DNA from: JALZKA01 sp963753385
Lineage (GTDB): Bacteria > Actinomycetota > Thermoleophilia > Solirubrobacterales > 70-9
Length of the DNA stretch: 64,000 nucleotides
Reading direction: 5' to 3'
Assembly (NCBI GenBank): GCA_963753385.1
Contig: CAVWCC010000005.1
Coordinates: 695,566 to 759,565 of the forward strand
This document shows, piece after piece, positions 19,622-29,144 of this stretch. Position 1 is the first letter of the stretch. Every line of letters starts with the position of its first letter. The notes beneath the pieces are model-generated. The model was not told the origin of the DNA, searched no databases, and was given only the letters and a program-made list of their open reading frames with translations. The position numbers and the translations under genes are program-made.

Positions 19622-20268
19622 GCCCCGCGACTCCTACCGTCGTGATCGTCGACGACCACGGCCTGTTCCGCGCCGGCGTCCGCGCCGAGCTCGAGGGCCT
19701 TGTCGAAGTCGCGGGGGACGTCGGCAGCGTCGAGGAAGCGGTGCGCCTGATCGCAGAGGCGAAGCCCGACGTGGTCCTGCTCGACGTCCACATGCCGGGA
19801 GGGGGCGGGGTGGAGGTGATCCGTCGCGTCGCCGAGACGGCTCCCGCGCAGCGCTTCCTCGCGCTCTCGGTCTCGGACGCGGCCGAGGACGTGATCTCGG
19901 TCGTCCGCGCCGGCGCCCGGGGCTACGTGACCAAGACGATCTCGGGCCCCGACCTCGCCGACGCGATCCGCCGGGTGAACGACGGCGACGCGGTCTTCTC
20001 GCCGCGGCTCGCCGGCTTCGTCCTCGACGCCTTCGCCGGCCAGATCCCCGAGGCCGAGGCCGACCCCGAGCTCGACCAGCTCACCCTCCGCGAGCGCGAG
20101 GTGCTGCGCCTGATCGCCCGCGGATACCTCTACAAGGAGATCGCGCAGGAGCTCTCGATCTCGGCCAAGACCGTCGAGGCCCACGTCTCGGCGGTGCTGC
20201 GCAAGCTCCAGCTCTCGAACCGCCACGAGCTCAGCCGCTGGGCGGTCGAGCGCCGGCTCGTCGACTGA
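19618..20268 (+). CDS. NarL/FixJ-family response regulator
   Basis: The receiver domain (residues 8-120) has the acidic pair DDH, phospho-acceptor Asp in VVLLDVHMPG, and conserved Thr/Ser and Lys (ALSVSD, GYVTKTI). The LuxR-type HTH (residues 155-210) is LTLREREVLRLIARGYLYKEI followed by SAKTVEAHVSAVLRKLQ. It is the output partner of the PspC kinase and the last gene of this overlapping operon. Confidence 0.94.
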   Translation: MSPATPTVVIVDDHGLFRAGVRAELEGLVEVAGDVGSVEEAVRLIAEAKPDVVLLDVHMPGGGGVEVIRRVAETAPAQRFLALSVSDAAEDVISVVRAGARGYVTKTISGPDLADAIRRVNDGDAVFSPRLAGFVLDAFAGQIPEAEADPELDQLTLREREVLRLIARGYLYKEIAQELSISAKTVEAHVSAVLRKLQLSNRHELSRWAVERRLVD

Positions 20269-20269
20269 G

Positions 20270-20285
20270 CCCGCCTACTGGCGGG
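20270..20285. terminator. Bidirectional hairpin between the response regulator and the cupin gene
   Basis: Perfect six-pair stem CCCGCC-TACT-GGCGGG directly after the regulator's stop and at the 3' end of the convergent cupin gene. There is no T-tract, so termination activity is inferred from position and shape. Confidence 0.5.
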
Positions 20286-20809
20286 GTAGGTCAGCCCGTG
20301 CTCCTCGCAGAGCTGCGGGATGCTCTCCGGCCGAAACTCGAGCCCGTACTTGGCGCCGAGCGGGCCGATCTGCTCGGGGCTGAAGTCCGGTCCGCGCCAG
20401 CAGCTCGCCGAGCTCGTCGAAGTAGTGCTCGAAGCCCCGGGGCTGATGATCTCGAGGATGCGGCAGGGCTATCGCCCGCGTTCCAGAAGGTGTGCCATTG
20501 GTCGCGCGGCTTGAACGCGAGGTCGCCGGCCTCGGCGTAGACGACGTCGTCGCCGAGCTGGGCGCCCATCGTGCCCTCGATCACGAAGCTGTACTCGTCC
20601 TCGCGCGAGTGCTTGTGGAGCGGCGCGACCAGGCTCCGTGGCGGAATCGGGTGCTCCACCAGCGAGAAGCCGCCGCCCGTCTCCTCGGCCCAGGTCATGA
20701 AGCGGACCCCGGCCGACATCATGTCGAAGGACTTGCCGTCCGCCGGCCCGAGGATGCGCGGGCCCTGGGTGTGGTCGAAACGCTTGGGCTGGGCGGTACT
20801 GGATTCCAT
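20275..20809 (-). CDS. Cupin-domain protein (frameshifted)
   Basis: The N-terminal 110 residues form a cupin barrel: PLHKHSREDEYSFVIEGTMG carries the His-x-His...Glu metal set, and DLAFKPRDQWHTFWNAGD carries the second motif. After shifts near 20470 and 20390 the C-terminal part reads EIISPGGFEHYFDEL and FSPEQIGPLGAKYGLEF, typical of small actinobacterial cupins with a C-terminal helical tail. ATG 20809 follows AAGGG. The exact 3' end is uncertain; one frame stops at 20275 inside the terminator hairpin. Confidence 0.75.
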
Positions 20810-20849
20810 CGGGTTCCCTTCTCTCTTTGTTCGTCGAGGCCGCCGGGGC

Positions 20850-21110
20850 TCAGTCGTCGAGCGGGTCGGCAGGCTCCGAGGGTGGCGCAACGCCCCAGTC
20901 GCCGTCGCGGATCGGCACCTCTTCCTCGGACCCCGAGAGCCGGGGCATCACCAGCGCCAGGAAGCCCGCCTCGAGCAGGCCGAGGCCGAGGACGACGCCG
21001 GCGACCCAGCGGGTGTCGTCGAGCATGAAGTAGAGGATCGCCGCGACCACCACGGTCGAGATCAGCGAGTAGATCGCGATCCGCCCCCAGTTCGCCTGCC
21101 CGTCGGTCAT
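20850..21110 (-). CDS. Small membrane protein downstream of ddl
   Basis: An 86-residue protein with two transmembrane helices (IAIYSLISTVVVAAILYFML and VAGVVLGLGLLEAGFLALVM) and an acidic cytosolic tail. Its ATG overlaps the ddl stop by four bases, so it is cotranscribed with D-alanine ligase. No family recognised. Confidence 0.68.
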   Translation of the reverse strand: MTDGQANWGRIAIYSLISTVVVAAILYFMLDDTRWVAGVVLGLGLLEAGFLALVMPRLSGSEEEVPIRDGDWGVAPPSEPADPLDD

Positions 21111-22042
21111 CGCGCGACCGCCCGCGCCGCCGCCAGGCTCACGATCCGCTCGCAGAGCTCCTCGAACGCCATGCCTGCCGCCTCGGCTGCCATCGGGAAC
21201 AGCGAGGTGTCGGTCAGGCCGGGCACCGCGTTCACCTCCAGCACCTGCGGCCCGCGCTCGCCCAGGATCAGGTCGACGCGGGCGAACCCCTCGCAGCTCA
21301 GCGCCTCCCAGGTCCGGATCGCCGCGTCGCGCACCGCGGTCAGGTCCACGTCATCGAGCTCCGCCGGGCAGATGAACTCGGTGCGGCCGATCTCGTAGCG
21401 CGCCTCGTAGGAGTAGCGGTCCTCGTCGCGCGGGCGGATCTCGACGACCGGCAGCGGCTCGGCGTCGAGCATCGCGACCGACAGCTCGCGCCCGTCGACG
21501 TGCTGCTCGAGCAGGACCCGGTCGTCGTAGGAGAGCGCTGAGACAATCGCCTGCGGCACCGCGTCGCGGCTCGCGGCGAAGCGGACGCCAAGCGACGAGC
21601 CGCCGCGGGCGGGCTTCACCACCAGCGGGAACCCGAGGCGCTCCTCGATCTCGTCGAGCGCGTCGGCGGCGCCCAGCTCGGCGAACGCGGTCTGCGAGAA
21701 CGAGACCCAGTCGGGCGTGTCGATCCCGGCCTCGCGAAGCTCCTGCTTCGCCGCTGCCTTGTCCATCGAGCGCCGGCAGGCGCCGACGCCGGGGCCGGTG
21801 TAGGGGATCGCGAGGATCTCGAGCAGCTCCTGGACGGTCCCGTCCTCGCCGTCGGCCCCGTGGAGGGCGATGAACGCGACGTCCGGGCGCGCGTCCTTCA
21901 GCTGCCGCACGAGGTCGTCGCCGGCGTCGATCGCGATCACCTCATGGTCGCCCGAGGCGAGCGCGTCCTCGACCCGGGCCCCGCTTCGAAGCGACACCTG
22001 CCGCTCGAGCGACCGTCCGCCCTTCAGCACGGCGACCTTCAC
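21107..22042 (-). CDS. ddl: D-alanine--D-alanine ligase
   Basis: ATP-grasp ligase making the D-Ala-D-Ala dipeptide for peptidoglycan. At 311 residues it is of normal length. Visible are N-terminal KVAVLKGGRSLERQVSLRSG, FIALHGADGEDGTVQELLE, the omega-loop region with VKPARGGSSLGV, and the metal-binding RVDLILGERGPQVLEVNAVPG. It lies in an overlapping operon with the aminotransferase upstream and a small membrane protein downstream. Confidence 0.95.
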   Translation of the reverse strand: MKVAVLKGGRSLERQVSLRSGARVEDALASGDHEVIAIDAGDDLVRQLKDARPDVAFIALHGADGEDGTVQELLEILAIPYTGPGVGACRRSMDKAAAKQELREAGIDTPDWVSFSQTAFAELGAADALDEIEERLGFPLVVKPARGGSSLGVRFAASRDAVPQAIVSALSYDDRVLLEQHVDGRELSVAMLDAEPLPVVEIRPRDEDRYSYEARYEIGRTEFICPAELDDVDLTAVRDAAIRTWEALSCEGFARVDLILGERGPQVLEVNAVPGLTDTSLFPMAAEAAGMAFEELCERIVSLAAARAVAR

Positions 22043-23437
22043 GCCTCCGGCTCCCGCTTCGGCATCGGAACAACCTCCCCGCCGGAGTCAGGATCTGCAT
22101 GCTGCGTGCTGCGTGCTGCGTGCTCCCGCGTGATCGTCCCGTACAGGTTCACCTGCTCGCTCACGACCCGCCCGATGCGCTTCACGCCCTCGCGGATCTC
22201 CTCCTCGTGCGAGGCCGAGAAGTTGAGCCGCATCGAGCTACCGCCCCGGCCGTCGACGAACGCGGCCGCGCCGGGCACGAAGGCCACGTTCTCGCGCAGG
22301 GCCCGCGCCAGGAGGTCGGTCGTGTCGATGTAGGACGGCAGCGTCGCCCACAGGAACAGGCCGCCGTCGGGGCGCGACCAGGTCGCCTCCGCCGGGAAGT
22401 ACTCGTCGAGGGCCTCGAGCATCGCGTCGCGCCGCGAGCGGTAGACGCCGCAGAGCGAGTCGATGTACTCGCGCCAGCGGCCCTCGCCGAAGTACTCGTC
22501 CACGAAGTACTGGCTGAGGGTCGAGGTGCAGAGGTCCGACGCCTGCTTGCCGAGCACGACCTTCTCCATCACCGGCGGCGGCGCGCAGAGCCAGCCGAGC
22601 CGGATCCCGGGGGAGAGGATCTTCGAGAACGTGCCGAGGTAGAGAACGTAGTCGCCGCCGTCGAGCTTGTAGAGCGAGTCCTGCGGCTCGCCCTGGTAGC
22701 GCAGCAATGCGTACGGGTTGTCCTCGACGAGCAGCAGCTCCCGCTCGCGGACGACCTCGACCAGTCGCCGCCGCCGCTCGGCCGACAGCGTCTGCCCGGC
22801 CGGGTTCTGGAAGGTGGGCACGCTGTAGATGAACTTCGGGCGCCGGCCCTCGGCCGCGAGCGCATCGAGCGTCGCCTCGAGCTCCTCGACGATCAGCCCG
22901 TCGCCGTCGATGGGCACCTGGATCGTCTCGGCCTCATAGGCGCAGAACACCGGGACCGCGCCCGGGTAGGTGGGCGCCTCGCAGATCACGACGTCGCCCG
23001 GGTCGACCAGGGTCTTCGCTACAAGGTCGATCGCCTGCTGGGCCGCCGGTGGTGACGATGATGTCGTCGAGGTCGGGCTCCATCCCCTCCGCGCGCATCA
23101 CCTCGCGGATGCATTCCTTGGTGCGTTTGAAGCCCTCGGTCGGCCCGTACTGGAGCGCCTCGGCCGAGGACTCCTGGGCGATCCGGGTCATCTGCGCGGC
23201 GAACGACTCGCGCGGGAAGGTCGCGGTGTCGGGCAGCCCGCCCGCGAGGGAGATCACCTCGGGCCGCGCGGTGATCTCCATCAGGTCGCGCATCGCGGAC
23301 GACCGCATCACCCGCGTGCGCGCCGCGAACAGGCCCGCGTAGCGCTCGAGGTCGCGCGCGGTGGTGTGCGCGCGCCGGTGGCGCGGCGTTACCGCTGGCT
23401 CAACAGGACGCGAATGAGGCTCGGGCGGTTCCGCCAC
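22039..23437 (-). CDS. PLP-dependent aminotransferase, LysN/2-aminoadipate type (one frameshift)
   Basis: Fold type I aminotransferase of the MocR-derived/LysN group. Visible are EVISLAGGLPDTATFPRE, ALQYGPTEGFKRTKECI, YSVPTFQNPAGQTLS, VEDNPYALLRYQGEP, and the PLP lysine in YLGTFSKILSPGIRLGW. The frame slips near 23045. Substrates could be alpha-aminoadipate, aromatic or branched amino acids; the sequence does not decide. GTG 23437 is a likely start. The C-terminus is extended by a repeat-encoded segment (see the 7-base repeat). Its stop overlaps ddl. Confidence 0.87.
22100..22124. repeat. 7-base tandem repeat TGCTGCG, about 3.5 copies
   Basis: TGCTGCG repeated head-to-tail near the 3' end of the aminotransferase gene. 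Because seven is not a multiple of three, copy-number change would alter the protein's C-terminal frame and its junction with ddl. Confidence 0.8.
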
Positions 23438-23547
23438 AGGGGCAGTGTGGCGGAAGCGCGCCGAGCGTTGCGGCGAGCGGGCGCCACGGGATCACCCATG
23501 GGGAGGTCGTGATCGGTGTTCAGATGGGCGAATGTGGAGGGGTACAT
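23389..23547 (-). CDS. Small basic protein, divergent from the DUF5937 regulator
   Basis: A 52-residue open frame beginning MYPSTFAHLNTDHDLPMGD with a strong AAAGGAG Shine-Dalgarno six bases upstream. The C-terminal half is basic (RRNARRAS). No family recognised. It is divergent from the ArsR-type regulator and about 85 bases from its ATG, so it may be a regulated target. Coding status rests on the ribosome binding site and context only. Confidence 0.4.
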   Translation of the reverse strand: MYPSTFAHLNTDHDLPMGDPVAPARRNARRASATLPLWRNRPSLIRVLLSQR

Positions 23548-23616
23548 CGTGGCTCCTTTCCGGGCACCTTTGCTCTGTGAGCCACTTTGCCGCACTTGCA
23601 TTTAGCTGTGAATTGA

Positions 23617-23632
23617 TTTAGGCTGTTCTAAA
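23617..23632. promoter_or_regulatory. Inverted repeat TTTAG-N6-CTAAA at the regulator start
   Basis: A perfect 5-bp inverted repeat with a six-base spacer ends on the first base of the regulator's ATG. A further TTTAG lies 16 bases upstream at 23602. The surrounding DNA is conspicuously A/T-rich for this genome. A site overlapping the start fits autorepression by the ArsR-type protein. Confidence 0.5.
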
Positions 23633-24600
23633 TGATCGAGTACAAGTTCCGCTCCGAGGACCTCGCGAGGACACGATTCGCGATCTCGCCGCTGTGGGAG
23701 ACGGCCGCGGCGATCCGCGCCCTTCGCAACCCGAGCGTCGCCTCGCTCCATCTGCCGTGGGTGAAGAAGATCCGCCCCCACCTCAAGGATCTGGACCTGA
23801 GCCTGCCGCTCGCGCTGCTCCCGCGCACCGGCTACATCGCCGACTTCCTCACCCCACCGCCCATCAGCCCGCTGATGAGCTTCGAGGAGGAGGTCGAGAC
23901 GATCCGCGCGACCCCGGTCGACCTGGTCCGCACGGACGTGGAGTACCTGATCGAGGACGGGATCCCGCGCGAGCAGCTACAGCCGTTCCTCGACGACCCG
24001 GAGGGGACGGTCGCTCGGCTCGGCGACGCTCTCGAAGCGTTCTGGACCGTCGCGCTCGAGGAGGACTGGCCGCGGATCCAATCGCTGCTCGAGGCCGACA
24101 TCCTCTACCGGTCCCGGCGCCTCACCGAGGGCGGGCTCGACCTCCTCTTCTCGGATCTCCACGGCGAGGTCACGTGGGGCGGGAACGTCCTCACGATCCG
24201 GTGCCAATGCGCGGTGCCCGACCTCGACCTCGCCGGCCGCGGCCTCGTGCTGGTGCCCTCGGTCTTCTCGCCCCACAAGACCTCGGCGATGACCGAGGAG
24301 CCCTGGCAGCCGACGGTGATCTACCCGGCGCGCGGCGTCGCCCTGCTGTGGGAGGAGGCGGCGCCGGCCCCGGAGGCGCTCGCCAGGGTCCTCGGCAGGA
24401 GCCGAGCCGCGCTGCTCGTCGACCTCGACGCGCCGCGGACGACCACCGACCTCGCCCTGCGCCTCGACATGACGCCCGGCGGGGTCTCACAGCACCTCTC
24501 AGCACTGAAGGAGTCGGGCTTCGTAACCGCCCGGCGCAACGGCCGCGCGGTTCTCTACTGTCGCTCCGAGCTGGCCGACCAGCTCGTCACGGCCGGCTGA
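23632..24600 (+). CDS. DUF5937/ArsR-type winged-helix transcriptional regulator
   Basis: A 322-residue actinobacterial regulator. A long N-terminal domain (DUF5937; begins MIEYKFRSEDLARTRFAISP) probably senses a ligand. The C-terminal ArsR-type winged helix, about residues 255-320, contains TTTDLALRLDMTPGGVSQHL and SALKESGFVTARRNGRAVLY. No metal-binding Cys cluster is seen. The target is probably the divergent small gene and itself. Confidence 0.85.
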   Translation: MIEYKFRSEDLARTRFAISPLWETAAAIRALRNPSVASLHLPWVKKIRPHLKDLDLSLPLALLPRTGYIADFLTPPPISPLMSFEEEVETIRATPVDLVRTDVEYLIEDGIPREQLQPFLDDPEGTVARLGDALEAFWTVALEEDWPRIQSLLEADILYRSRRLTEGGLDLLFSDLHGEVTWGGNVLTIRCQCAVPDLDLAGRGLVLVPSVFSPHKTSAMTEEPWQPTVIYPARGVALLWEEAAPAPEALARVLGRSRAALLVDLDAPRTTTDLALRLDMTPGGVSQHLSALKESGFVTARRNGRAVLYCRSELADQLVTAG

Positions 24601-24639
24601 CGCGCGCCGGCTCGGGCGCTCGCAGACTAGGCTCCGTCG

Positions 24640-26822
24640 GTGGCCCGCGGCGGTCGAATCATCGTGCTATCCGCGCTGGCGCTCCTCGTGCCGGCGACCG
24701 CCGCGGCGGACCGCGGCTCGCTCTACCGCGGCCCAGGGCCGGCGCCTGGTCCGGAACTGCTCTATGCGAAGCCCCGGCCGCCGGCGCCGCAGCTGCGAAA
24801 CGCCGGGCCCTGGCGAGCGCGCCGCCGATCCTGATCTCGGGGCGTCGGCTTACCGCCGCGGCGAGTTCCTCTACCAGGACTACCTCTACGACGACTCGGG
24901 CGCCCGGGGACTCCACGATCCGAGCTCGCCGCGTCAGCCCGGCGACGACGCGTTCTCGCGCCTGAACGGCACCTACACCTACCCGAGCGACCCGCGCGTA
25001 CGCGCAGAACGCCGCCGACCTGGTCGAGCTCCGGGTGAAGCCGCTGCGTCGCTCGACAGCGTTCCGCGTGACCCTGAACACGCTCAAGGACGCCGACCTG
25101 GTCGCGACGACGATCGCGATCGGCGACGGCCAGACGGCCGAGTGGCCAGGCGGCGCGGGCGTCACCTCCCCGGCCGACTGGTTCCTGCTCGTCCACGGCG
25201 ATGAGGCAGAGGCTCTGAACGCCGATGGCGAGCCGCTCGCGGGCCCGAAGCCGAAGGTTCGGGTGAGCATGCGCCGCAACCAGTTCGACGTCCGCGTCCC
25301 GAAGGCGACCTGGAACCCCCGGCGCCGGGAGGTGCCCCTCCGGGCCGGGGTGGGCCTCTGGGACTCCGAAGCAGGCGCCTACAAGACCCCCGGCGCGAGC
25401 CTCACGGCATCGGAGCCGGGCGGCGCCGGCCCGCTCGTCGACCCGCCGGCGATCTTCAACCTCGCGTTTCGCTTCTCCGAGCCGTGGCCGGACCTCCAGG
25501 ACATCGCCGCGACGATCAACGACCCCTCGTGGTGGCGTGAGCGCGACCAGGCCCACGCCCTCGCCGACGGAGACGTCAGCGAGTTCGTGGCCGACGTCGA
25601 TTTCGGCAAGCTGCGGCGCGGGGTCAGCGACCCGATGCACGGCGAGCCCGGCGGAGTGCCGGTCACCGGGCCGATGAACAGGATCCTCTCGAGCCGCTTC
25701 TCGGACGGCGAGGGTGTCGACTACGACGTCTCCTGCGGCGACACCACCGGCTGCACCGGCCAGTACCTCGGGCGCCTCCAGCCCTACGCGATCTACGTCC
25801 CCGAGAAGGAGCCGAGGCGCTACGGGCTGACCCTGCTCCTGCACTCGCTCCAGGCGATGTACAACCAGTTCGGGGACTCGGATAACCAGTCGCAGTTCGG
25901 CGAGCGCGGCAAGGGCCACATCGTCGTCACCTCGTCCTCGCGCGGGCCCGACGGCTGGTACTTCGACCGGGCCGGCGCCGACGTGTTCGAGGTCTGGGCC
26001 GACGTCGCCCGCCGGTATCCGCTCGACCCGCGCCGCTCCGCGATCGCCGGCTACTCGATGGGCGGCTACGCGCACCTACAAGCTCGGCACCCAGTTCCCG
26101 GACCTGTTCGCGGCTGGCCAGCCGACCGTCGGCCCGCCCACTTTCGGGCCCGGCTCGGCCACCGGGCCGATGGTGCCGTCCCTCCGCCACGTCCCGATGC
26201 GGATTTGGGTGGGGGCGCTCGACGAGCTGGTCCCGATCGCGGCAACGACCAGCCACGCGAACGCGTTCGACGCCGCCGGTCTGCGCTACGTGTTCGACGT
26301 GTTCACCACCGCCGACCACTTCGCCCTCGCGATCAACGACGAGTACGGCCCGGCCGCCGAGTTCCTCGACGAGCGCCGCGTGGTCCGCAACCCATCCCAC
26401 GTGAGCTACGTGCGAAACCCCTCGATGGACTTCCCGGAGCTCGACTTCAAGGCCGACCATGCCTACTGGCTGTCGGGGATCAGGGTCCGGGACGAGGCGG
26501 CGAACGGCGGGCTCGGCCGGGTCGAGGCGATCTCGAAGGCCTTCGGCCGCGGGGATCCACCGGTCGAGGCGACCCAGAACGGCGCGGGCGTGCTCGAGGG
26601 CGGGCTCTTCCCGGCGCTCGCCTACATCGAGCAGTCGCAGGCGTGGGGCGAGGCGCCGGAAGTGCCGAAGCGCGACCGGCTCGACCTCGAGCTGACCAAC
26701 GTCGAGCGGGTGCGCGTCCACACGGCGCGTGCCCGGCTGAGCTGCCACCTGAAGCTCGACATCGAGTCCGACGGGCCGGCCGAGGTGGTGCTCGTCGGCT
26801 GCGGGGAGCTTGTCGGCGGTAA
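24640..26822 (+). CDS. Secreted alpha/beta-hydrolase (esterase/prolyl-oligopeptidase-like), frameshifted
   Basis: Signal peptide at the start (IIVLSALALLVPATAAADR). A long beta-rich N-terminal region follows (to about residue 370), then a hydrolase domain with nucleophile elbow GYSMGGY and the later His region FTTADHFALAINDEYGPA. After the catalytic domain there is a further beta-rich region. Shifts occur near 24800, 25005 and 26085. A TAGGCT -10 box at 24628-24633 would start a leaderless message at the GTG. The natural stop is either TAA near 26820 or TAG at 26828. Substrate unknown. Confidence 0.75.
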
Positions 26823-26826
26823 GCGG

Positions 26827-27708
26827 CTAGGCGGGCGCCCGGCCGGTGACGATCCAGGTCGACGACGGGGCGACCACCGAGCCGTCGTCGGTCACCAGCG
26901 CCGACAGCGCCTCACGGATCCCCGCCTCGATCGTTGGGCGGATGTCGTCGACGCGGTCGCCCCAGAGGCGCAGGACCTCGGCCGCCGGGCCGATCGCCAG
27001 GTTGAACGCGACCGCCTGCTCGAGGTCGTTGCCGATCTTGTAGGGCAGGTCGCAGCGGGCGAGGCGGATGTCCTCGTAGCCGCCGTACATGACCATGTCG
27101 CTGACCGTGTCGGCGTTGGCCATCGCGAACGGGCCGGGCCCGCAGGTCGGCTCGTCCGTCTCGTCGGGCTTCTCGAGGTACTTCTTGACGACCTCCTCGG
27201 CCACGTGCAGCCACGCGTTGTCGAGCTTGCGGCGCCAGACGATGATGTTGAGAAGGCCCCCCGGCGCGAGGTGGCCGCGCACGTTGCGGAACGCCGGGAC
27301 CGGGTTGGCGAAGAACTGCGTGCCGCAGCGGCCGAAGGCGTAGTCGTAGGTCTCCCCGAGGTCGTCGGTCTCCACGTCGGCCACGGCGAAGCTGACGTTC
27401 GGCGTACCCTCGCGCTCGAGGTCCTGAAGCGCCACCTCGATCATCCGCGGCGCGACGTCGACCCCGTGCGCGTGACCCTCGGGGCCGACCAGCTCGGCCA
27501 TCCGGAAAGTGGTGTCGCCGAGACCGCAGCCGATGTCGAGGCAGCGCCCGCCGGCCGGCGGGGGATGGAGCGCGAGGGCGGCCTCGCCGTGCGGCCCAAG
27601 CGAGTCCTCGATGAGATCCCGGTATGAGTGCCAGACGTCGAACAGCGGCCCGTCCCAGGCGGCGGTCGCCTCGACGTTGTCCTCGAACTCCTGGATCGTG
27701 TCGCTCAC
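26827..27708 (-). CDS. SAM-dependent methyltransferase (UbiE/Coq5-like)
   Basis: A 293-residue class I methyltransferase: motif I RCLDIGCGLGDTTFRM (residues 53-68), VDVAPRMIEVALQD, motif II-like TYDYAFGRCGTQFF, and GHLAPGGLLNIIVWRR. The GTG start overlaps the monooxygenase stop (27705-27708), so the two are one operon. The pairing suggests hydroxylation then methylation of the same small molecule, perhaps an aromatic or quinone-type compound; this is inference. Confidence 0.88.
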   Translation of the reverse strand: MSDTIQEFEDNVEATAAWDGPLFDVWHSYRDLIEDSLGPHGEAALALHPPPAGGRCLDIGCGLGDTTFRMAELVGPEGHAHGVDVAPRMIEVALQDLEREGTPNVSFAVADVETDDLGETYDYAFGRCGTQFFANPVPAFRNVRGHLAPGGLLNIIVWRRKLDNAWLHVAEEVVKKYLEKPDETDEPTCGPGPFAMANADTVSDMVMYGGYEDIRLARCDLPYKIGNDLEQAVAFNLAIGPAAEVLRLWGDRVDDIRPTIEAGIREALSALVTDDGSVVAPSSTWIVTGRAPA

Positions 27709-29099
27709 GCTGCGAGTGTACGGCTCGTTACCTCCGTTGCAAGGGGTGACGGCACTCCGCTGGGCCTGACCAGGAGCGAGCCGCCGTGCGCGATCCCGAG
27801 CGCCTGCGCGGCGAGCGCCGGCAGCTCCCGGACCGTGACCGGAGCGTCGCCGTCGGCCGAGGCCGCGATCGCGGCTGACGAACCGGGACCAACGAACAAC
27901 GTAAGCCCGTCGGCGACGAGGTCGAGCGTCGACGTGTCGCGGTCCGCATCGAGCCAGCGGTGCGGGATCCGCCCGCCGAGGTCGATGTGGATCTCGTCGA
28001 TGACGTCCCGGTACGAGCCCCGGTCGTCGGCCGATCGCTCGATGTTGTGGGCGACGACCGGGCGTCGCTCGGCCTCGTAGGTGTCGAGCAGGTCGTCGCT
28101 CGCCCACCCGCGCATGACCCAGCCGAGCTTCCATCCCAGGTCGTGCCCGTCGGCGATCGCGCTGTTCATCCCGGTGCCGCCACGCGGGCTGACGCGGTGC
28201 GCCGCGTCCCCGATCAGGAACGCCGCTCCCTCAGAGAACCGCTCGGCAATCTCGGCGGCGAACGCGAACGTTCTGATCCCGTGGATGCGAGGCTCGAGGT
28301 CGGGGACGCCCGCCGCGATCCTGATCAGACGGATCATCTCCGCTTCGTTCAGCTCGTCGAGGAGCGCCGCGTCGACGCCGAAGAGCCACTCGTCGCCGCG
28401 CCCCGAGGGCACGAACACGCTCGAGACCTCGGGATGGACGATCGGGTAGAGCCCATAGCGGCGGTCGCCGACCAGGTCCCACAGTGGCGCCGTGAACACC
28501 GCTGAGGCGGACGTGCCCGGATCCTCGCCGGGCCCGTCCATCTCGATCCCGAGCGCGGTCCGCACCAGGCTGTGGGCGCCGTCGGCTCCGATCAGGTAGC
28601 GCGCCCGGACGACCCGGGTGCGCTTGCCCTCGCGGATCAGCGCCTCGGCGCCGTCGTCGCCCATGTCCACCCGGAGCACCTCGAGCCCGAACTCGACCTC
28701 CGCGCCGAGCGAGCGGGCGTAGTCGAGGAGCACCGCCTCGGTGTGGTCCTGCGGGGCACAGAGCGGCGCGGTCGGGCTGATCAGCGCCGCCTGCTCCTTC
28801 GTCGGCAGGCCGAGGGCGGCAACCTCGCCACGGTCGGCGTCGACGAGCCTCTCGGTCACGAGCGCCTGCCACTCGACGTCCGTTCCGCTCGCGCGGATCT
28901 CGTCGTCAAGCCCCCACGAGCGCAGCAGCTCCATCGACCGGGTGCTGACCACGGTGGCGCGGGGGTGGGACGAAAGCCGCTGCTTGCGCTCGACGACGAG
29001 GACCTCGGCGCCGTAGCGCCGAAGTGTCGCCGCCGCGGTCAGACCCGCCGGGCCAGCACCCACCACCAGTACATCGATCTCCTGAGCATCCAGTGCCAT
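27705..29099 (-). CDS. FAD-dependent aromatic monooxygenase (PheA/TfdB/PgaE type)
   Basis: Class A flavoprotein hydroxylase: N-terminal Rossmann VLVVGAGPAGLTAAATLRRYG, RATVVSTRSMELLRSWGL, DG motif YLIGADGAHSLVRTALGI, GD motif FLIGDAAHRVSPRGGTGMNS followed by ADGHDLGWKLGWVMRG. About 464 residues from ATG 29099, chosen because AAAGGTGA lies six bases upstream. It oxidises a phenolic or polyketide substrate with NAD(P)H and O2. It is controlled by the divergent TetR gene through the promoter with two GACAGnnTGTC sites. Confidence 0.92.
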   Translation of the reverse strand: MALDAQEIDVLVVGAGPAGLTAAATLRRYGAEVLVVERKQRLSSHPRATVVSTRSMELLRSWGLDDEIRASGTDVEWQALVTERLVDADRGEVAALGLPTKEQAALISPTAPLCAPQDHTEAVLLDYARSLGAEVEFGLEVLRVDMGDDGAEALIREGKRTRVVRARYLIGADGAHSLVRTALGIEMDGPGEDPGTSASAVFTAPLWDLVGDRRYGLYPIVHPEVSSVFVPSGRGDEWLFGVDAALLDELNEAEMIRLIRIAAGVPDLEPRIHGIRTFAFAAEIAERFSEGAAFLIGDAAHRVSPRGGTGMNSAIADGHDLGWKLGWVMRGWASDDLLDTYEAERRPVVAHNIERSADDRGSYRDVIDEIHIDLGGRIPHRWLDADRDTSTLDLVADGLTLFVGPGSSAAIAASADGDAPVTVRELPALAAQALGIAHGGSLLVRPSGVPSPLATEVTSRTLAA

Positions 29100-29119
29100 T
29101 CCATTTTCACCTTTCATCG

Positions 29120-29130
29120 GACAGAGTGTC
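29120..29130. promoter_or_regulatory. TetR operator candidate O1 (GACAGAGTGTC)
   Basis: An 11-bp site with palindromic ends GACA...TGTC. It lies just downstream of the predicted start of the monooxygenase transcript and exactly 40 bases from the second copy. Confidence 0.6.
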
Positions 29131-29144
29131 GTGCGATTCGCGGC

